6,300 bases of DNA from Planctomycetota bacterium (GTDB lineage Bacteria; Planctomycetota; UBA1135; UBA2386): NCBI GenBank assembly GCA_003235605.1, contig QJVU01000424.1, positions 1-6,300 on the forward strand, read 5' to 3'. Position 1 is the first letter of the stretch. Each line of letters begins with the position of its first letter. The position numbers were made by a program, and so were the translations under genes. Under the pieces are notes generated by a model. That model made no database searches, was not told the origin of the DNA, and worked only from the letters and a program-made list of their open reading frames with translations. Positions 1 through 6,300 of this stretch are shown in pieces.

Positions 1-14
1 CAGCAGGACGGTGA
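1..14 (+). CDS. Possible 3' end of an upstream overlapping gene
   Basis: A TGA at 12-14 would end an upstream reading frame and overlap the dch start in the same GTGA fashion used at the next junctions. The only visible codons before it are GCA, GGA and CGG. In Thauera the gene near dch on the 5' side is the ring-opening hydrolase oah, so an oah-like gene is one guess. With four codons nothing can be confirmed, and the call rests only on the repeated overlap pattern. Confidence 0.25.
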
Positions 15-784
15 GTTCCGACGGGAAGGTGCGGGTCGAGGAGCTGGATGGCGGCTCCATCTGGCGTCTGACCCTCGACGCCGAGAAAGCAAACATCCTG
101 GACCGCGTGATGATCCAGGGTCTGACCCGGGTCTTCCGCCGCGCTCCGGAAGCGCGCGCGTTGAAAGCGATCTGCATCGAGGGTGCCGGCGCGCACTTCT
201 CGTTCGGCGCCAGCATCCAGGAGCACCTTCCCGAGCAGGTCGAAGGCATGCTCACCGGGTTTCACGACCTGTTCCGGGCGATCGCAGACGCTTCCGTCAT
301 CACCCTGGCGGCAGTGCGCGGGCAGTGTCTGGGGGGCGGCCTGGAGCTGGCTGCGTTCTGCAACCGGGTGTTCGCCGCACCCGGGGCCAGGCTCGGCCAG
401 CCCGAGATCCGCCTGGGGGTCTTTGCGCCGGTCGCCTCACTGGTTCTTCCGGAGCGGATGCCGAGGGGCGCCGCCGAGGACCTGTTGTTGACGGGCCGCG
501 TACTGTCCGCCGAAGACGCGCTGGCCCTGCATCTGGTCGACGAGGTGGTGGACGATCCTGGCAAGGCGGCGCTCGACTACGCCCGGAACCACGTGCTGCC
601 CCATTCGGCTTCCAGCCTGCGGTTTGCTGTCCGCGCGGCCCGACGTTCGTTCCACCTGCGCTTCCTGTCCCAGCTGCAGGAGCTGGAGCGGCTCTATCTC
701 AAGGACCTTGCGGCCACCGACGACGCCGAGGAGGGCATCCTTTCCTTCCTCGAGAAGCGGGAGCCCAGGTGGAGGAACACGTGA
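11..784 (+). CDS. dch: Cyclohexa-1,5-diene-1-carbonyl-CoA hydratase (dienoyl-CoA hydratase)
   Basis: This 257-residue crotonase-family enzyme adds water to the diene made by benzoyl-CoA reductase, giving 6-hydroxycyclohex-1-ene-1-carbonyl-CoA in the cytoplasm. The crotonase fold signatures are in order: FSFGAS (residues 63-68, A67 as one oxyanion-hole residue), GQCLGGGLELA (104-114, G109 as the second) and GQPEIRLGVFAP (129-140). Both acid residues of hydratases are kept, E112 and E132, spaced 20 apart as in mitochondrial enoyl-CoA hydratase. From memory it resembles Thauera Dch closely along its whole length, including the FAVRAAR stretch and the FLEKR tail, and the length matches (about 258 residues). 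The GTG start at 11 is chosen because the N-terminus then lines up with Thauera Dch. Only a weak AGGA (5-8) precedes it, so coupling to an upstream gene is likely. The location directly before bcrC supports the specific function over a generic enoyl-CoA hydratase. Confidence 0.93.
   Translation: MSSDGKVRVEELDGGSIWRLTLDAEKANILDRVMIQGLTRVFRRAPEARALKAICIEGAGAHFSFGASIQEHLPEQVEGMLTGFHDLFRAIADASVITLAAVRGQCLGGGLELAAFCNRVFAAPGARLGQPEIRLGVFAPVASLVLPERMPRGAAEDLLLTGRVLSAEDALALHLVDEVVDDPGKAALDYARNHVLPHSASSLRFAVRAARRSFHLRFLSQLQELERLYLKDLAATDDAEEGILSFLEKREPRWRNT
771..775 (+). promoter_or_regulatory. Ribosome binding site for bcrC
   Basis: GGAGG lies inside the end of dch, with a 5-nt spacer before the GTG at 781. 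It decides the bcrC start: the same frame stays open far upstream (to 325), but that part is only an out-of-frame shadow of dch. Confidence 0.8.
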
Positions 785-1953
785 GCGGCAACGGGCTGGC
801 GACGCTGCTGGAACGGGCGGAGGCCCTGCGACGGGACTACAGCCTCGGCACCGTCCGGGACTGGAAGAAACGCACGGGGGGGCTGGCGGTGGGCTACATG
901 CCCGTCTACGTCCCGCGAGAGCTGCTCTGGGCCCAGGGAACCCTGCCGGTAGGGGTGCTGGGTGGCGGCGATGATCTCGAGATCATCCGGGGCGATGCCT
1001 ACTACCAGTCCTACATCTGCCACATTCCCCGGAGCACCATCGAGCTGGGGCTCTGCGGCAGCCTGGACTGCCTGGACGGGATGCTGTTTCCCGCCACCTG
1101 TGACGTGATCCGCAACCTCTCGGGCATGTGGAAGATGCAGTTCCAGGACAAGCTGGTGCGCTACCTGGACGTGCCCCAGGACTTCGACCCGGAGGTCGGC
1201 GGCACGTTCTACCGCCACGAGCTGTTGTCCCTGGCAGAAGACCTCGCGGCGCGGGGCGCACAGCCCTTGAACGACGATGCCCTGCGCGGCGCCATCCAGG
1301 CCTACAACGAGAACCGCGTCCTCATCGACGGACTCTACGACCTGCGCCGGCGGCAGCCGTGGAAGGTCCCCACCCACGAGCTCTACCTGGTGCTGCGGGC
1401 AGGCATGGTGCTGCCCGTGGACGAGCACTCCCGGATGCTGCGGGAGTACGGCGAGGCCGTGGAGGCGGATCCCGACCGCCTGCCCATGGACCAGGCCAGG
1501 ATCCTCCTCGTGGGCTCGTTCTGCGAGCAGCCACCCCTCGGCCTGATCAAGACCCTCGAACGGGCCGGGTGCTACATCGTGGACGACGACTTCATCATGG
1601 TGCACCGCTGGCTGCGCCATCCCGTGCCGGTTGACGGCGACCCGCTCCAGAACCTCGTCCACAGCTTCCTGGTGGACACCGTGCCCAGCGCAGTGCGCTA
1701 CATCGGTGACGAGAAGAAGGGCCAGGACCTGGTGGATCGCGTCACCGCAGCTGGAGTCGAGGGGGTGATCTTCTGTGCCCCCAGCTTCTGCGATCCGGCG
1801 CTGCTGGACCAACCGATGCTGGTGGGCTCCCTGGATCGCGCCGGCATCCCCTGGACCGCCTTCAAGTACAGCGAGAACACCGGCCAGTTCCAGGTCATCC
1901 GGGAACAGGCCGGGACCTTTGCAGACTCGATCAAGCTCTGGAGCGGCGCATGA
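781..1953 (+). CDS. bcrC: Benzoyl-CoA reductase subunit C (HgdB/FldC family)
   Basis: This 390-residue protein is one of the two subunits forming the substrate-reducing module of class I benzoyl-CoA reductase. With BcrB it receives ATP-activated electrons from BcrA/BcrD and reduces the aromatic ring to the 1,5-diene. It belongs to the 2-hydroxyacyl-CoA dehydratase D-component family, whose two homologous subunits bind FeS clusters through cysteines. Candidate ligands are C80, C92, C97 and C107 in the N-terminal half (CGSLDCLDG at 92-100) and C248, C264, C332 and C337 in the C-terminal half. The family-typical FCDP motif is at 336-339. Which cysteines bind iron is not decided here. There is no signal peptide or membrane segment. 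Its GTG start overlaps the dch stop by 4 nt and its stop overlaps the bcrB ATG by 4 nt. Size (about 44 kDa) and first position in a C-B-A-D order match Thauera BcrC and Rhodopseudomonas BadD. Confidence 0.92.
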   Translation: MSGNGLATLLERAEALRRDYSLGTVRDWKKRTGGLAVGYMPVYVPRELLWAQGTLPVGVLGGGDDLEIIRGDAYYQSYICHIPRSTIELGLCGSLDCLDGMLFPATCDVIRNLSGMWKMQFQDKLVRYLDVPQDFDPEVGGTFYRHELLSLAEDLAARGAQPLNDDALRGAIQAYNENRVLIDGLYDLRRRQPWKVPTHELYLVLRAGMVLPVDEHSRMLREYGEAVEADPDRLPMDQARILLVGSFCEQPPLGLIKTLERAGCYIVDDDFIMVHRWLRHPVPVDGDPLQNLVHSFLVDTVPSAVRYIGDEKKGQDLVDRVTAAGVEGVIFCAPSFCDPALLDQPMLVGSLDRAGIPWTAFKYSENTGQFQVIREQAGTFADSIKLWSGA

Positions 1954-3251
1954 CCGACCTCGCCCAAAAAGACGTCAGCCAGCAGCGGCAGAAGCGCATG
2001 ATCGCCGAGCACTTCCATCGGCTTGCGCAGGCGCCGGACACCGGCCACAAGTGCGTCTACACCTTCGTTCCCGGCAACCTCACGGAGCTGATGCTCAGCT
2101 TCGACGTGCTGCCGGTCCTCCCCGAGATCAACGCGCTGCAATCGGGCATGCGGGGGAAGTCGCGGGACTACATCAGCGTTGCCGAGAAGCTGGGCCACTC
2201 CGAGGATGTGTGCACCTACGTGAAGTGCGACGTCGGCATGCTGAAGTCGGGCAACATCGGGCCGACTGGCGAACGACTGCCCGACCCGGACCTGCTGCTG
2301 TTGTCCTACACCGGCTGCTTCACGTTCATGAAGTGGTTCGAGATCCTGGCCCAGGAGTACGAGTGCCCGATTGCCATGCTGCACGTCCCCTACCAGGGCG
2401 AAGGCCAGGTCACCGACGCGATGCGGAGGTACGTCGTCGATCAGCTGCAGAAGAAGGTCATCCCCGCCCTGGAGAAGATCTCCGGCAGGCCCTACGACGA
2501 AGACCGGCTGCGGGAGCTGTTGGCGCGTTCTGCCGCGGCCGAGGACAACCTGGTGTGGGTCCTGGAGTCCGCCAAGAACGTGCCGTCACCCATCGATGCC
2601 TACTTCGGCGGGGTCTACTACATCGGACCGATCTTCACGGCCTTCCGTGGCACCGAGGACGCGGTCGCGTACTACAAGGAGCTGCGCCGGGAGATCGAGG
2701 GTCGGCTCGCTGCCGGCAAGGGCCCGGTGACGCCGGAAGGCGACCTGGAGCAGGAACGCTACCGCGTCGTCGTGGAGGGTCCACCCAACTGGACCAGCTT
2801 CCGCAAGCTGTGGAAGATGTTCGCGGACGAGGGCGCGGTGGTGGTGGCGTCCAGCTACACCAAGGTCGGGGGCGTGTACGACAACGGCTTCCGCCACGAT
2901 CCCAAGAGGCCCCTCGAGACCCTGGCCGAGTATTGCATGGGTTGCTACACCAACCTGAACCTGCCGTCCCGGGTCCAGATGCTCTCCCGCTACGTGCAGG
3001 ACTATTCCGCGGACGGCTTCCTGATCAACTCGGTGAAGAGCTGCAACTCCTTCAGCGCCGGGCAGCTGATGATCCTGCGGGAGGTGGAGAACCAGACCGG
3101 CAAGCCCGGGGGCTTCGTGGAGTCAGACCTGGTGGACCCACGTTACTTCTCCGCCTCCAACATCAAGAACCGCCTGGAGTCCTACTTCCAGATGTTGGAC
3201 CAGAAGCGTTCCAAGGGAGGAATCAAAGGAAACAAGGGAGGAAAGCGGTGA
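1950..3251 (+). CDS. bcrB: Benzoyl-CoA reductase subunit B (HgdB/FldB family)
   Basis: This 433-residue protein is the larger partner of BcrC in the ring-reducing module. It belongs to the same dehydratase D-component family. Visible marks are the N-terminal [14 protein letters not shown] region (from C35), C88 and C93 (CTYVKCDVG), the [13 protein letters not shown] stretch with C123, and a C-terminal pair of cysteine motifs: [10 protein letters not shown] (C329, C332) and [11 protein letters not shown] (C365). FeS-cluster binding through some of these is known for the family; the individual assignment is inferred. GGAG at 1940-1943, six bases before the ATG, sets the start, and the ATG overlaps the bcrC stop. 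The last dozen residues are a Lys/Gly-rich tail ([12 protein letters not shown]), encoded by purine-rich DNA that also carries the bcrA ribosome binding site. Length and position match Thauera BcrB and Rhodopseudomonas BadE. Confidence 0.92.
   Translation: MTDLAQKDVSQQRQKRMIAEHFHRLAQAPDTGHKCVYTFVPGNLTELMLSFDVLPVLPEINALQSGMRGKSRDYISVAEKLGHSEDVCTYVKCDVGMLKSGNIGPTGERLPDPDLLLLSYTGCFTFMKWFEILAQEYECPIAMLHVPYQGEGQVTDAMRRYVVDQLQKKVIPALEKISGRPYDEDRLRELLARSAAAEDNLVWVLESAKNVPSPIDAYFGGVYYIGPIFTAFRGTEDAVAYYKELRREIEGRLAAGKGPVTPEGDLEQERYRVVVEGPPNWTSFRKLWKMFADEGAVVVASSYTKVGGVYDNGFRHDPKRPLETLAEYCMGCYTNLNLPSRVQMLSRYVQDYSADGFLINSVKSCNSFSAGQLMILREVENQTGKPGGFVESDLVDPRYFSASNIKNRLESYFQMLDQKRSKGGIKGNKGGKR
3213..3241 (+). 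repeat. Tandem Shine-Dalgarno-like repeats ahead of bcrA
   Basis: AAGGGAGG occurs twice, at 3213-3220 and 3234-3241, with an AAAGGAAA stretch between them (3225-3232). The second copy, with GGGAGG at 3236-3241 and a 6-nt spacer, is an excellent ribosome binding site for the GTG at 3248 and fixes the bcrA start. The first copy is too far away to serve that start and has no start codon of its own at a suitable distance. Both lie within the bcrB coding region. Confidence 0.75.
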
Positions 3252-4507
3252 AGCTGCGCCACACGGTAGGGGTCGACCTGGGCTCGACGACCACCAAGGC
3301 GGTGATCCTCGGCGAGGACGAGACCGTCCTGGGCAGGGGCATCACCAACAGCCGCAGCAACTACGACGTGGCCTGCCAGGTGGCACTGAGCGAGGCCCTG
3401 ATCAACACCCGGTTTGGCCTCATCTCCGCCGAGCTCGAGGACCGGGAGATGATGGCGGAGTTCCAGCAGCGCTTCCGGGAGCAGCAGTACCGCAGCCAGC
3501 TCCGGGCCCTGGGGGAGCGGCTCCTGGAGCTGGCCGGGCCTGCGACGAGGCCTGCCGTCGAGCAGATCCTGGCGCAGATGCGCGAGGAGACCGGGGCGCT
3601 GTTTGCCCCGGGGACCACCAGGAAGAGCGACTTCTTCCGGGACCTTGCCGGCTCCCGCTACATGGAGCTGGCGGAGGAGCGCGCCCGTTCCGGGGACGTG
3701 ACCTTCGATCCCCTGGTGGGGCTGTTCGACAAGGCCATCCTGGAGGTGGAGAACTCCACCGCCGCAGTGGGCAGCTTCCCTGACCACGCCAGGACTGCCA
3801 TGGAGGGGCTCGGAAGGTCCAGCGAGGCGCTCCGAGAGGCGGTGTCCCGCGTCCTGGACATCCAGCTGGAGCAGGTCGCCAGCGTCGGCACCGGCTACGG
3901 CCGCCAGCGCCTGCCCTTCCCGGAGGGGAGCATCCGCTCGGAGATCCTCTGTCACGGTCTGGGCGCCCATCACATGTTCCCCAACACCCGCACTGCCCTG
4001 GACATCGGCGGCCAGGACACCAAGGCGATCCAGGTGGACGAGAACGGCATCGTCACCGCATTCCAGATGAACGACCGCTGCGCTGCCGGATGCGGCCGCT
4101 ACCTGGGCTACATCGCCGACGAGATGAACCTGGGACTGCACGAGCTGGGCCCGCTGGCCGGAAAGTCCACCCGGCGGGTGCGGATCAACTCCACCTGCAC
4201 CGTGTTCGCCGGCGCCGAGCTGCGGGAGCGCCTGTCCCTCGGGGAGAAGCGCGAGGACATCCTGGCAGGGCTCCACCGTGCCATCATCCTCCGGGCGATG
4301 TCCCTGCTGGCCCGCTCCGGCGGCGTCCAGGAGGAGTTCACTTTCACCGGGGGGGTCGCCAAGAACCCCGAGGCGGTCAAGGCGCTGCGCCTCCTCGTGG
4401 AGGAGAACTACGGCGAGCGCACCCTGAACATCTCCCCGGATTCGATCTACACCGGCGCCATCGGCGCGGCGCTGTTCGCCCTGAGGGACGCGGAGGTCAC
4501 AGCATGA
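3248..4507 (+). CDS. bcrA: Benzoyl-CoA reductase ATPase/activator subunit A (BadF/BcrA type)
   Basis: This 419-residue member of the ASKHA (acetate/sugar kinase-Hsc70-actin) ATPase superfamily couples ATP hydrolysis to electron transfer towards BcrB/BcrC. In order it shows the phosphate-1 loop [15 protein letters not shown] (7-21), a long insertion, GTGYGR (214-219), the phosphate-2 motif DIGGQDTK (252-259), [12 protein letters not shown] (275-286), [10 protein letters not shown] (315-324), and the adenosine-side TGGVAKN near the C-terminus. C278 and C317 are the expected ligands of the 4Fe-4S cluster that bridges the two ATPase subunits. They are 39 residues apart, the same spacing as in the 2-hydroxyglutaryl-CoA dehydratase activator HgdC. 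The roughly 150-residue insertion relative to HgdC is typical of BcrA/BadF. The GTG start overlaps the bcrB stop by 4 nt. The frame is open far upstream (to about 1775), but that part is a shadow of bcrC and bcrB. Confidence 0.94.
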   Translation: MKLRHTVGVDLGSTTTKAVILGEDETVLGRGITNSRSNYDVACQVALSEALINTRFGLISAELEDREMMAEFQQRFREQQYRSQLRALGERLLELAGPATRPAVEQILAQMREETGALFAPGTTRKSDFFRDLAGSRYMELAEERARSGDVTFDPLVGLFDKAILEVENSTAAVGSFPDHARTAMEGLGRSSEALREAVSRVLDIQLEQVASVGTGYGRQRLPFPEGSIRSEILCHGLGAHHMFPNTRTALDIGGQDTKAIQVDENGIVTAFQMNDRCAAGCGRYLGYIADEMNLGLHELGPLAGKSTRRVRINSTCTVFAGAELRERLSLGEKREDILAGLHRAIILRAMSLLARSGGVQEEFTFTGGVAKNPEAVKALRLLVEENYGERTLNISPDSIYTGAIGAALFALRDAEVTA

Positions 4508-5352
4508 TCACTGCAGGCGTGGATGTCGGCTCCTCGGCCATCAAGGTGGCGGTGATCCGGGAAACCGGACCCGACGCCCAGGAAACCCTGGCACTCAGCA
4601 GCGAACGGATCCGCCGTCGCCACCCCATGGACGTGGTGGAGAGCACCCTGGGCGCTGCCCTCGAGACGGCGGGGATCTCCCGGGAGCAGCTGGACTACCT
4701 CGCCACCACCGGCGAAGGCGAGATCGTGAGCTACCGCACGGGCCACTTCTATGGCATGACCACCCATGCCCGGGGTGGCCTGTTCCTGGATCCCGAGGTC
4801 CGGTCCATCATCGACATCGGCGCGCTGCACACCCGCGCCGTGCTCATGGACGACCGCGCCAAGGTCCTGGGCTACCGCATGACCAGCCAGTGTGCCTCGG
4901 GCTCCGGGCAGTTCCTGGAGAACATCTGCCGCTACCTGGGGGTGACCATCGACGAGGTGGGCCCCCTCTCCCTGGAGGCCGACAACCCGGAGACCTGCTC
5001 CTCGATCTGCGCGGTCCTGGCGGAGACCGACGTGATCAACATGGTCTCGAGGGGCATCACCATCCCCAACATCCTGAAGGGCATCCATCTGTCCATGGCC
5101 GGCCGCTACATGCGCCTCCTGGGCTCCACCGGGGCCACCGGCGCCGTGCTGGTGACCGGCGGACTGGCCCACGATGCCGGGCTGCTGGCGGCGATGCGGG
5201 AGCTGGCCCAGGAACAGGGCGTGAGCCTGGACATCCGCGCCCGGGAGCACTCGGCCCTTGCAGGAGCCCTGGGCGCCGCCCTGTGGGGGGCGTTCCGGGC
5301 GAGGAAGCTCCGGGAGAAGGGCCTCACCCTGGTGGGAGGCGAGGGCGCGTGA
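4504..5352 (+). CDS. bcrD: Benzoyl-CoA reductase ATPase/activator subunit D
   Basis: This 282-residue second ATPase subunit pairs with BcrA, forming a heterodimeric activator where HgdC forms a homodimer. It has the phosphate-1 loop [14 protein letters not shown] (4-17), TTGEGE (68-73), [11 protein letters not shown] (81-91), [12 protein letters not shown] (130-141), [19 protein letters not shown] (166-184) and a C-terminal [10 protein letters not shown] followed by a Gly/Ala-rich [10 protein letters not shown]130 and C169 sit 39 apart, as in BcrA, and should supply the other two ligands of the shared 4Fe-4S cluster. Where BcrA has DIGGQDTK, this subunit has DIGALHTR (104-111). The same ALH variant is recalled in Thauera BcrD, so it is a subunit trait, not damage. 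A GGAGG at 4492-4496, 7 nt before the ATG, and the ATGA overlap with bcrA support the start. Length equals Thauera BcrD and BadG. Confidence 0.94.
   Translation: MITAGVDVGSSAIKVAVIRETGPDAQETLALSSERIRRRHPMDVVESTLGAALETAGISREQLDYLATTGEGEIVSYRTGHFYGMTTHARGGLFLDPEVRSIIDIGALHTRAVLMDDRAKVLGYRMTSQCASGSGQFLENICRYLGVTIDEVGPLSLEADNPETCSSICAVLAETDVINMVSRGITIPNILKGIHLSMAGRYMRLLGSTGATGAVLVTGGLAHDAGLLAAMRELAQEQGVSLDIRAREHSALAGALGAALWGAFRARKLREKGLTLVGGEGA
5334..5339 (+). promoter_or_regulatory. Ribosome binding site for the SDR gene
   Basis: GGGAGG lies within the end of bcrD, 9 nt before the GTG at 5349. It supports that GTG as the start. The SDR reading frame is open much further upstream, but the earlier part has no dehydrogenase features. 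Confidence 0.65.
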
Positions 5353-6062
5353 TCCGCCTCACCGGCAAGGTGGCCCTGGTCACCGGCGCCAGCGGCGGCA
5401 TCGGTACTGCCGTCGTCGGGTCGTTGGTGGACGCCGGCGCCCAGGTCGTGAGCGTGGACCTGCCGGGGCGGGATCCCCCCCGCGGCACCCGCGGTCTTCC
5501 CTGTGACCTGGCCGATCCCACTGCCATCCACCGTCTCGCGGAACAGCTGGCCAGGGAGCATCCCTGGCTGGATATCTTCGTGCACTGTGCCGGGGTCACC
5601 CGCGACGCGGTGCTGTGGAAGATGGACGATGTCGACTGGGAGGCCGTGATGCGCATCAACCTGGATTCCGCCTTCCACCTCCTGAAGGTCGTCGTGCCGT
5701 TGATGCGTCGGGGCGGCGGCAGCGTGGTGCTCCTCTCCTCGATCAATGGCGAGCGGGGGAAGTTTGGCCAGGCGAACTACGCCGCCAGCAAGGCCGGCCT
5801 CATCGCCCTCGGCAAGACCGCCGCCAAGGAGCTGGGCCGCTTCAACATCCGGGTGAACTCGATCGCCCCGGGCCTGATCGACACGCCGATGACGGAGCAC
5901 CTCCCCCAGGAGTTCAAGGAGCAGGCCCTCAAGGAGGCCGCGCTGGAACGCCTGGGTCGGCCGGAGGACGTGGCCGGGGCGGTGCTGTTCCTGTGCTCGG
6001 ACCTGAGCTCCTACATCACCGGCCAGACCCTGCGGGTGGACGGCGGCCAGTGCACGGCATGA
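5349..6062 (+). CDS. Short-chain dehydrogenase/reductase, probable hydroxyacyl-CoA dehydrogenase
   Basis: This is a 237-residue classical SDR with a FabG/PhaB-like layout. It has the Rossmann glycine motif TGASGGIG (12-19), an acid residue at the end of the second strand (VSVDLPG, D37) that favours NAD(H) over NADP(H), the active-site N104 in INLDS, S131 in LSSIN, and Y144/K148 in NYAASKAG. The C-terminal part has [11 protein letters not shown] and the usual ending [12 protein letters not shown]. The catalytic tetrad is complete. The common NNAG motif reads HCAG (79-82). It overlaps bcrD by GTGA, so co-expression with the reductase is likely. Possible substrates are 3-hydroxypimeloyl-CoA in beta-oxidation after ring opening, or a cyclic hydroxyacyl-CoA as for Rhodopseudomonas BadH or the non-SDR Thauera Had. 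Substrate is inferred from location only; the SDR family call is certain. Confidence 0.85.
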   Translation: MIRLTGKVALVTGASGGIGTAVVGSLVDAGAQVVSVDLPGRDPPRGTRGLPCDLADPTAIHRLAEQLAREHPWLDIFVHCAGVTRDAVLWKMDDVDWEAVMRINLDSAFHLLKVVVPLMRRGGGSVVLLSSINGERGKFGQANYAASKAGLIALGKTAAKELGRFNIRVNSIAPGLIDTPMTEHLPQEFKEQALKEAALERLGRPEDVAGAVLFLCSDLSSYITGQTLRVDGGQCTA

Positions 6063-6067
6063 AACAC

Positions 6068-6072
6068 GGAGA
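6068..6072 (+). promoter_or_regulatory. Ribosome binding site for the GNAT gene
   Basis: GGAGA stands 7 nt before the ATG at 6080, in the 17-nt gap after the SDR stop. The gap holds no terminator-like hairpin, so the gene is probably still part of the operon. Confidence 0.65.
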
Positions 6073-6079
6073 ACCGACC

Positions 6080-6300
6080 ATGAACGACGACGTGTTGGTC
6101 CGCCAGCTGCGGCCCGACGACCTGGAGGCGATCGTTGCCCTGGACAGCAAGAACACCGGGCGCAGGCGCGAGGAGTACCTGAAGCTCAAGGTGTCCGAGT
6201 CCCTCTCCGACACCGGCGTGCGGATGTCCCTGGCCGCCGAACGCGATGGGGAGCTGGCGGGGTTCCTGCTGGCACGGGTCTACTACGGCGAGTTCGGCAT
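6080..6300 (+). CDS. GNAT-family acyltransferase, N-terminal part (runs off the window)
   Basis: The first 73 codons of an open frame are visible, starting with MNDDVLVRQLRPDDLEAIVA and cut by the window end. A short strand followed by R-x-L-R-P-x-D-L-E-A-I is the common opening of GCN5-related N-acetyltransferases. A predicted helical stretch (about 28-43) and the strand pair LAAERDGELAGFLLARVYYG (51-70) fit the next elements of that fold. The acetyl-CoA-binding loop (Q/R-x-x-G-x-G/A) would lie beyond the window, so activity cannot be judged. Linked acyltransferases are known in Rhodopseudomonas: Pat acetylates acyl-CoA ligases such as BadA, and BadL is a GNAT encoded near the bad genes. A role in controlling the pathway is therefore possible but unproven. 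Confidence 0.7.
   Translation, partial: MNDDVLVRQLRPDDLEAIVALDSKNTGRRREEYLKLKVSESLSDTGVRMSLAAERDGELAGFLLARVYYGEFG

Noticed and set aside
325..780. An N-terminal extension of bcrC inside dch
   Set aside because: Its sequence is an out-of-frame reading of dch, and the GTG at 781 with GGAGG at 771-775 gives a family-typical start.
694..1812. A 372-codon open frame on the minus strand across bcrC
   Set aside because: It is a high-GC shadow of bcrC. It has no recognisable domain and skewed His/Val/Gln/Gly composition, while the + strand gene has clear family motifs.
1775..3247. An N-terminal extension of bcrA that would give a 910-residue protein
   Set aside because: The extension is Arg/Pro/Ala-rich out-of-frame reading of bcrC and bcrB. 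A strong ribosome binding site and GTG at 3248 give the usual BcrA N-terminus.
3182..4276. A 364-codon open frame on the minus strand across bcrA
   Set aside because: It is a shadow frame opposite bcrA, rich in Gly, Leu and His without motifs, and overlaps the well-supported FeS and ATP motifs of bcrA.
4090..4503. An N-terminal extension of bcrD inside bcrA
   Set aside because: It is Arg/Pro/Gly-rich and without motifs; the ATG at 4504 has a good ribosome binding site and places the phosphate-1 loop at residues 4-17 as in homologues.
4890..5348. An N-terminal extension of the SDR, suggesting a fusion
   Set aside because: The extra residues are a shadow of bcrD. The Rossmann motif falls at residue 12 from the GTG at 5349, the normal place for a classical SDR.
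6063..6079. Possible terminator or promoter in the SDR-GNAT gap
   Set aside because: The gap is 17 nt, with no inverted repeat, T-run or room for -35/-10 boxes.

Overview
The window is the core of an anaerobic aromatic-degradation operon. It encodes a class I, ATP-dependent benzoyl-CoA reductase, the central dearomatising enzyme of the benzoyl-CoA pathway. All genes are on the + strand and packed almost without gaps. GC content is high, roughly two thirds by eye. Class I benzoyl-CoA reductase is typical of facultative anaerobes such as denitrifying Beta/Alphaproteobacteria (Thauera, Aromatoleum/Azoarcus, Magnetospirillum) and phototrophs (Rhodopseudomonas), so a proteobacterium of that kind is the best guess. 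The sequence does not fix the genus.

Layout: 11-784 dch, cyclohexa-1,5-diene-1-carbonyl-CoA hydratase; 781-1953 bcrC; 1950-3251 bcrB; 3248-4507 bcrA; 4504-5352 bcrD; 5349-6062 a classical short-chain dehydrogenase/reductase (SDR); 6080-6300 the 5' part of a GNAT-type acetyltransferase gene cut by the window edge. The subunit order C-B-A-D is that of Thauera bcrCBAD and Rhodopseudomonas badDEFG. BcrA carries the long insertion of the Bcr/Bad type.

How the genes work together: BcrA and BcrD form the ATP-hydrolysing, FeS-bridged electron activator. It drives low-potential electrons into the BcrB/BcrC module, where benzoyl-CoA is reduced to cyclohexa-1,5-diene-1-carbonyl-CoA. Dch then hydrates that diene to 6-hydroxycyclohex-1-ene-1-carbonyl-CoA. 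The SDR plausibly oxidises a hydroxyacyl-CoA further down the route, but its substrate is not readable from sequence. The ferredoxin donor, the ring-opening hydrolase and the usual Zn-type alcohol dehydrogenase are not here and may lie upstream.

All five junctions from dch to the SDR are 4-nt GTGA or ATGA overlaps. The first bases look like a sixth such overlap with an unseen upstream gene. Only the last junction (SDR to GNAT) has a gap, of 17 nt. No promoter, terminator, RNA gene, mobile element or CRISPR was found, and there is no gene-free stretch over 300 bases. This is a well-characterised type of system. The less ordinary points are the SDR and GNAT genes directly behind bcrD and the tandem Shine-Dalgarno-like repeats at the end of bcrB.
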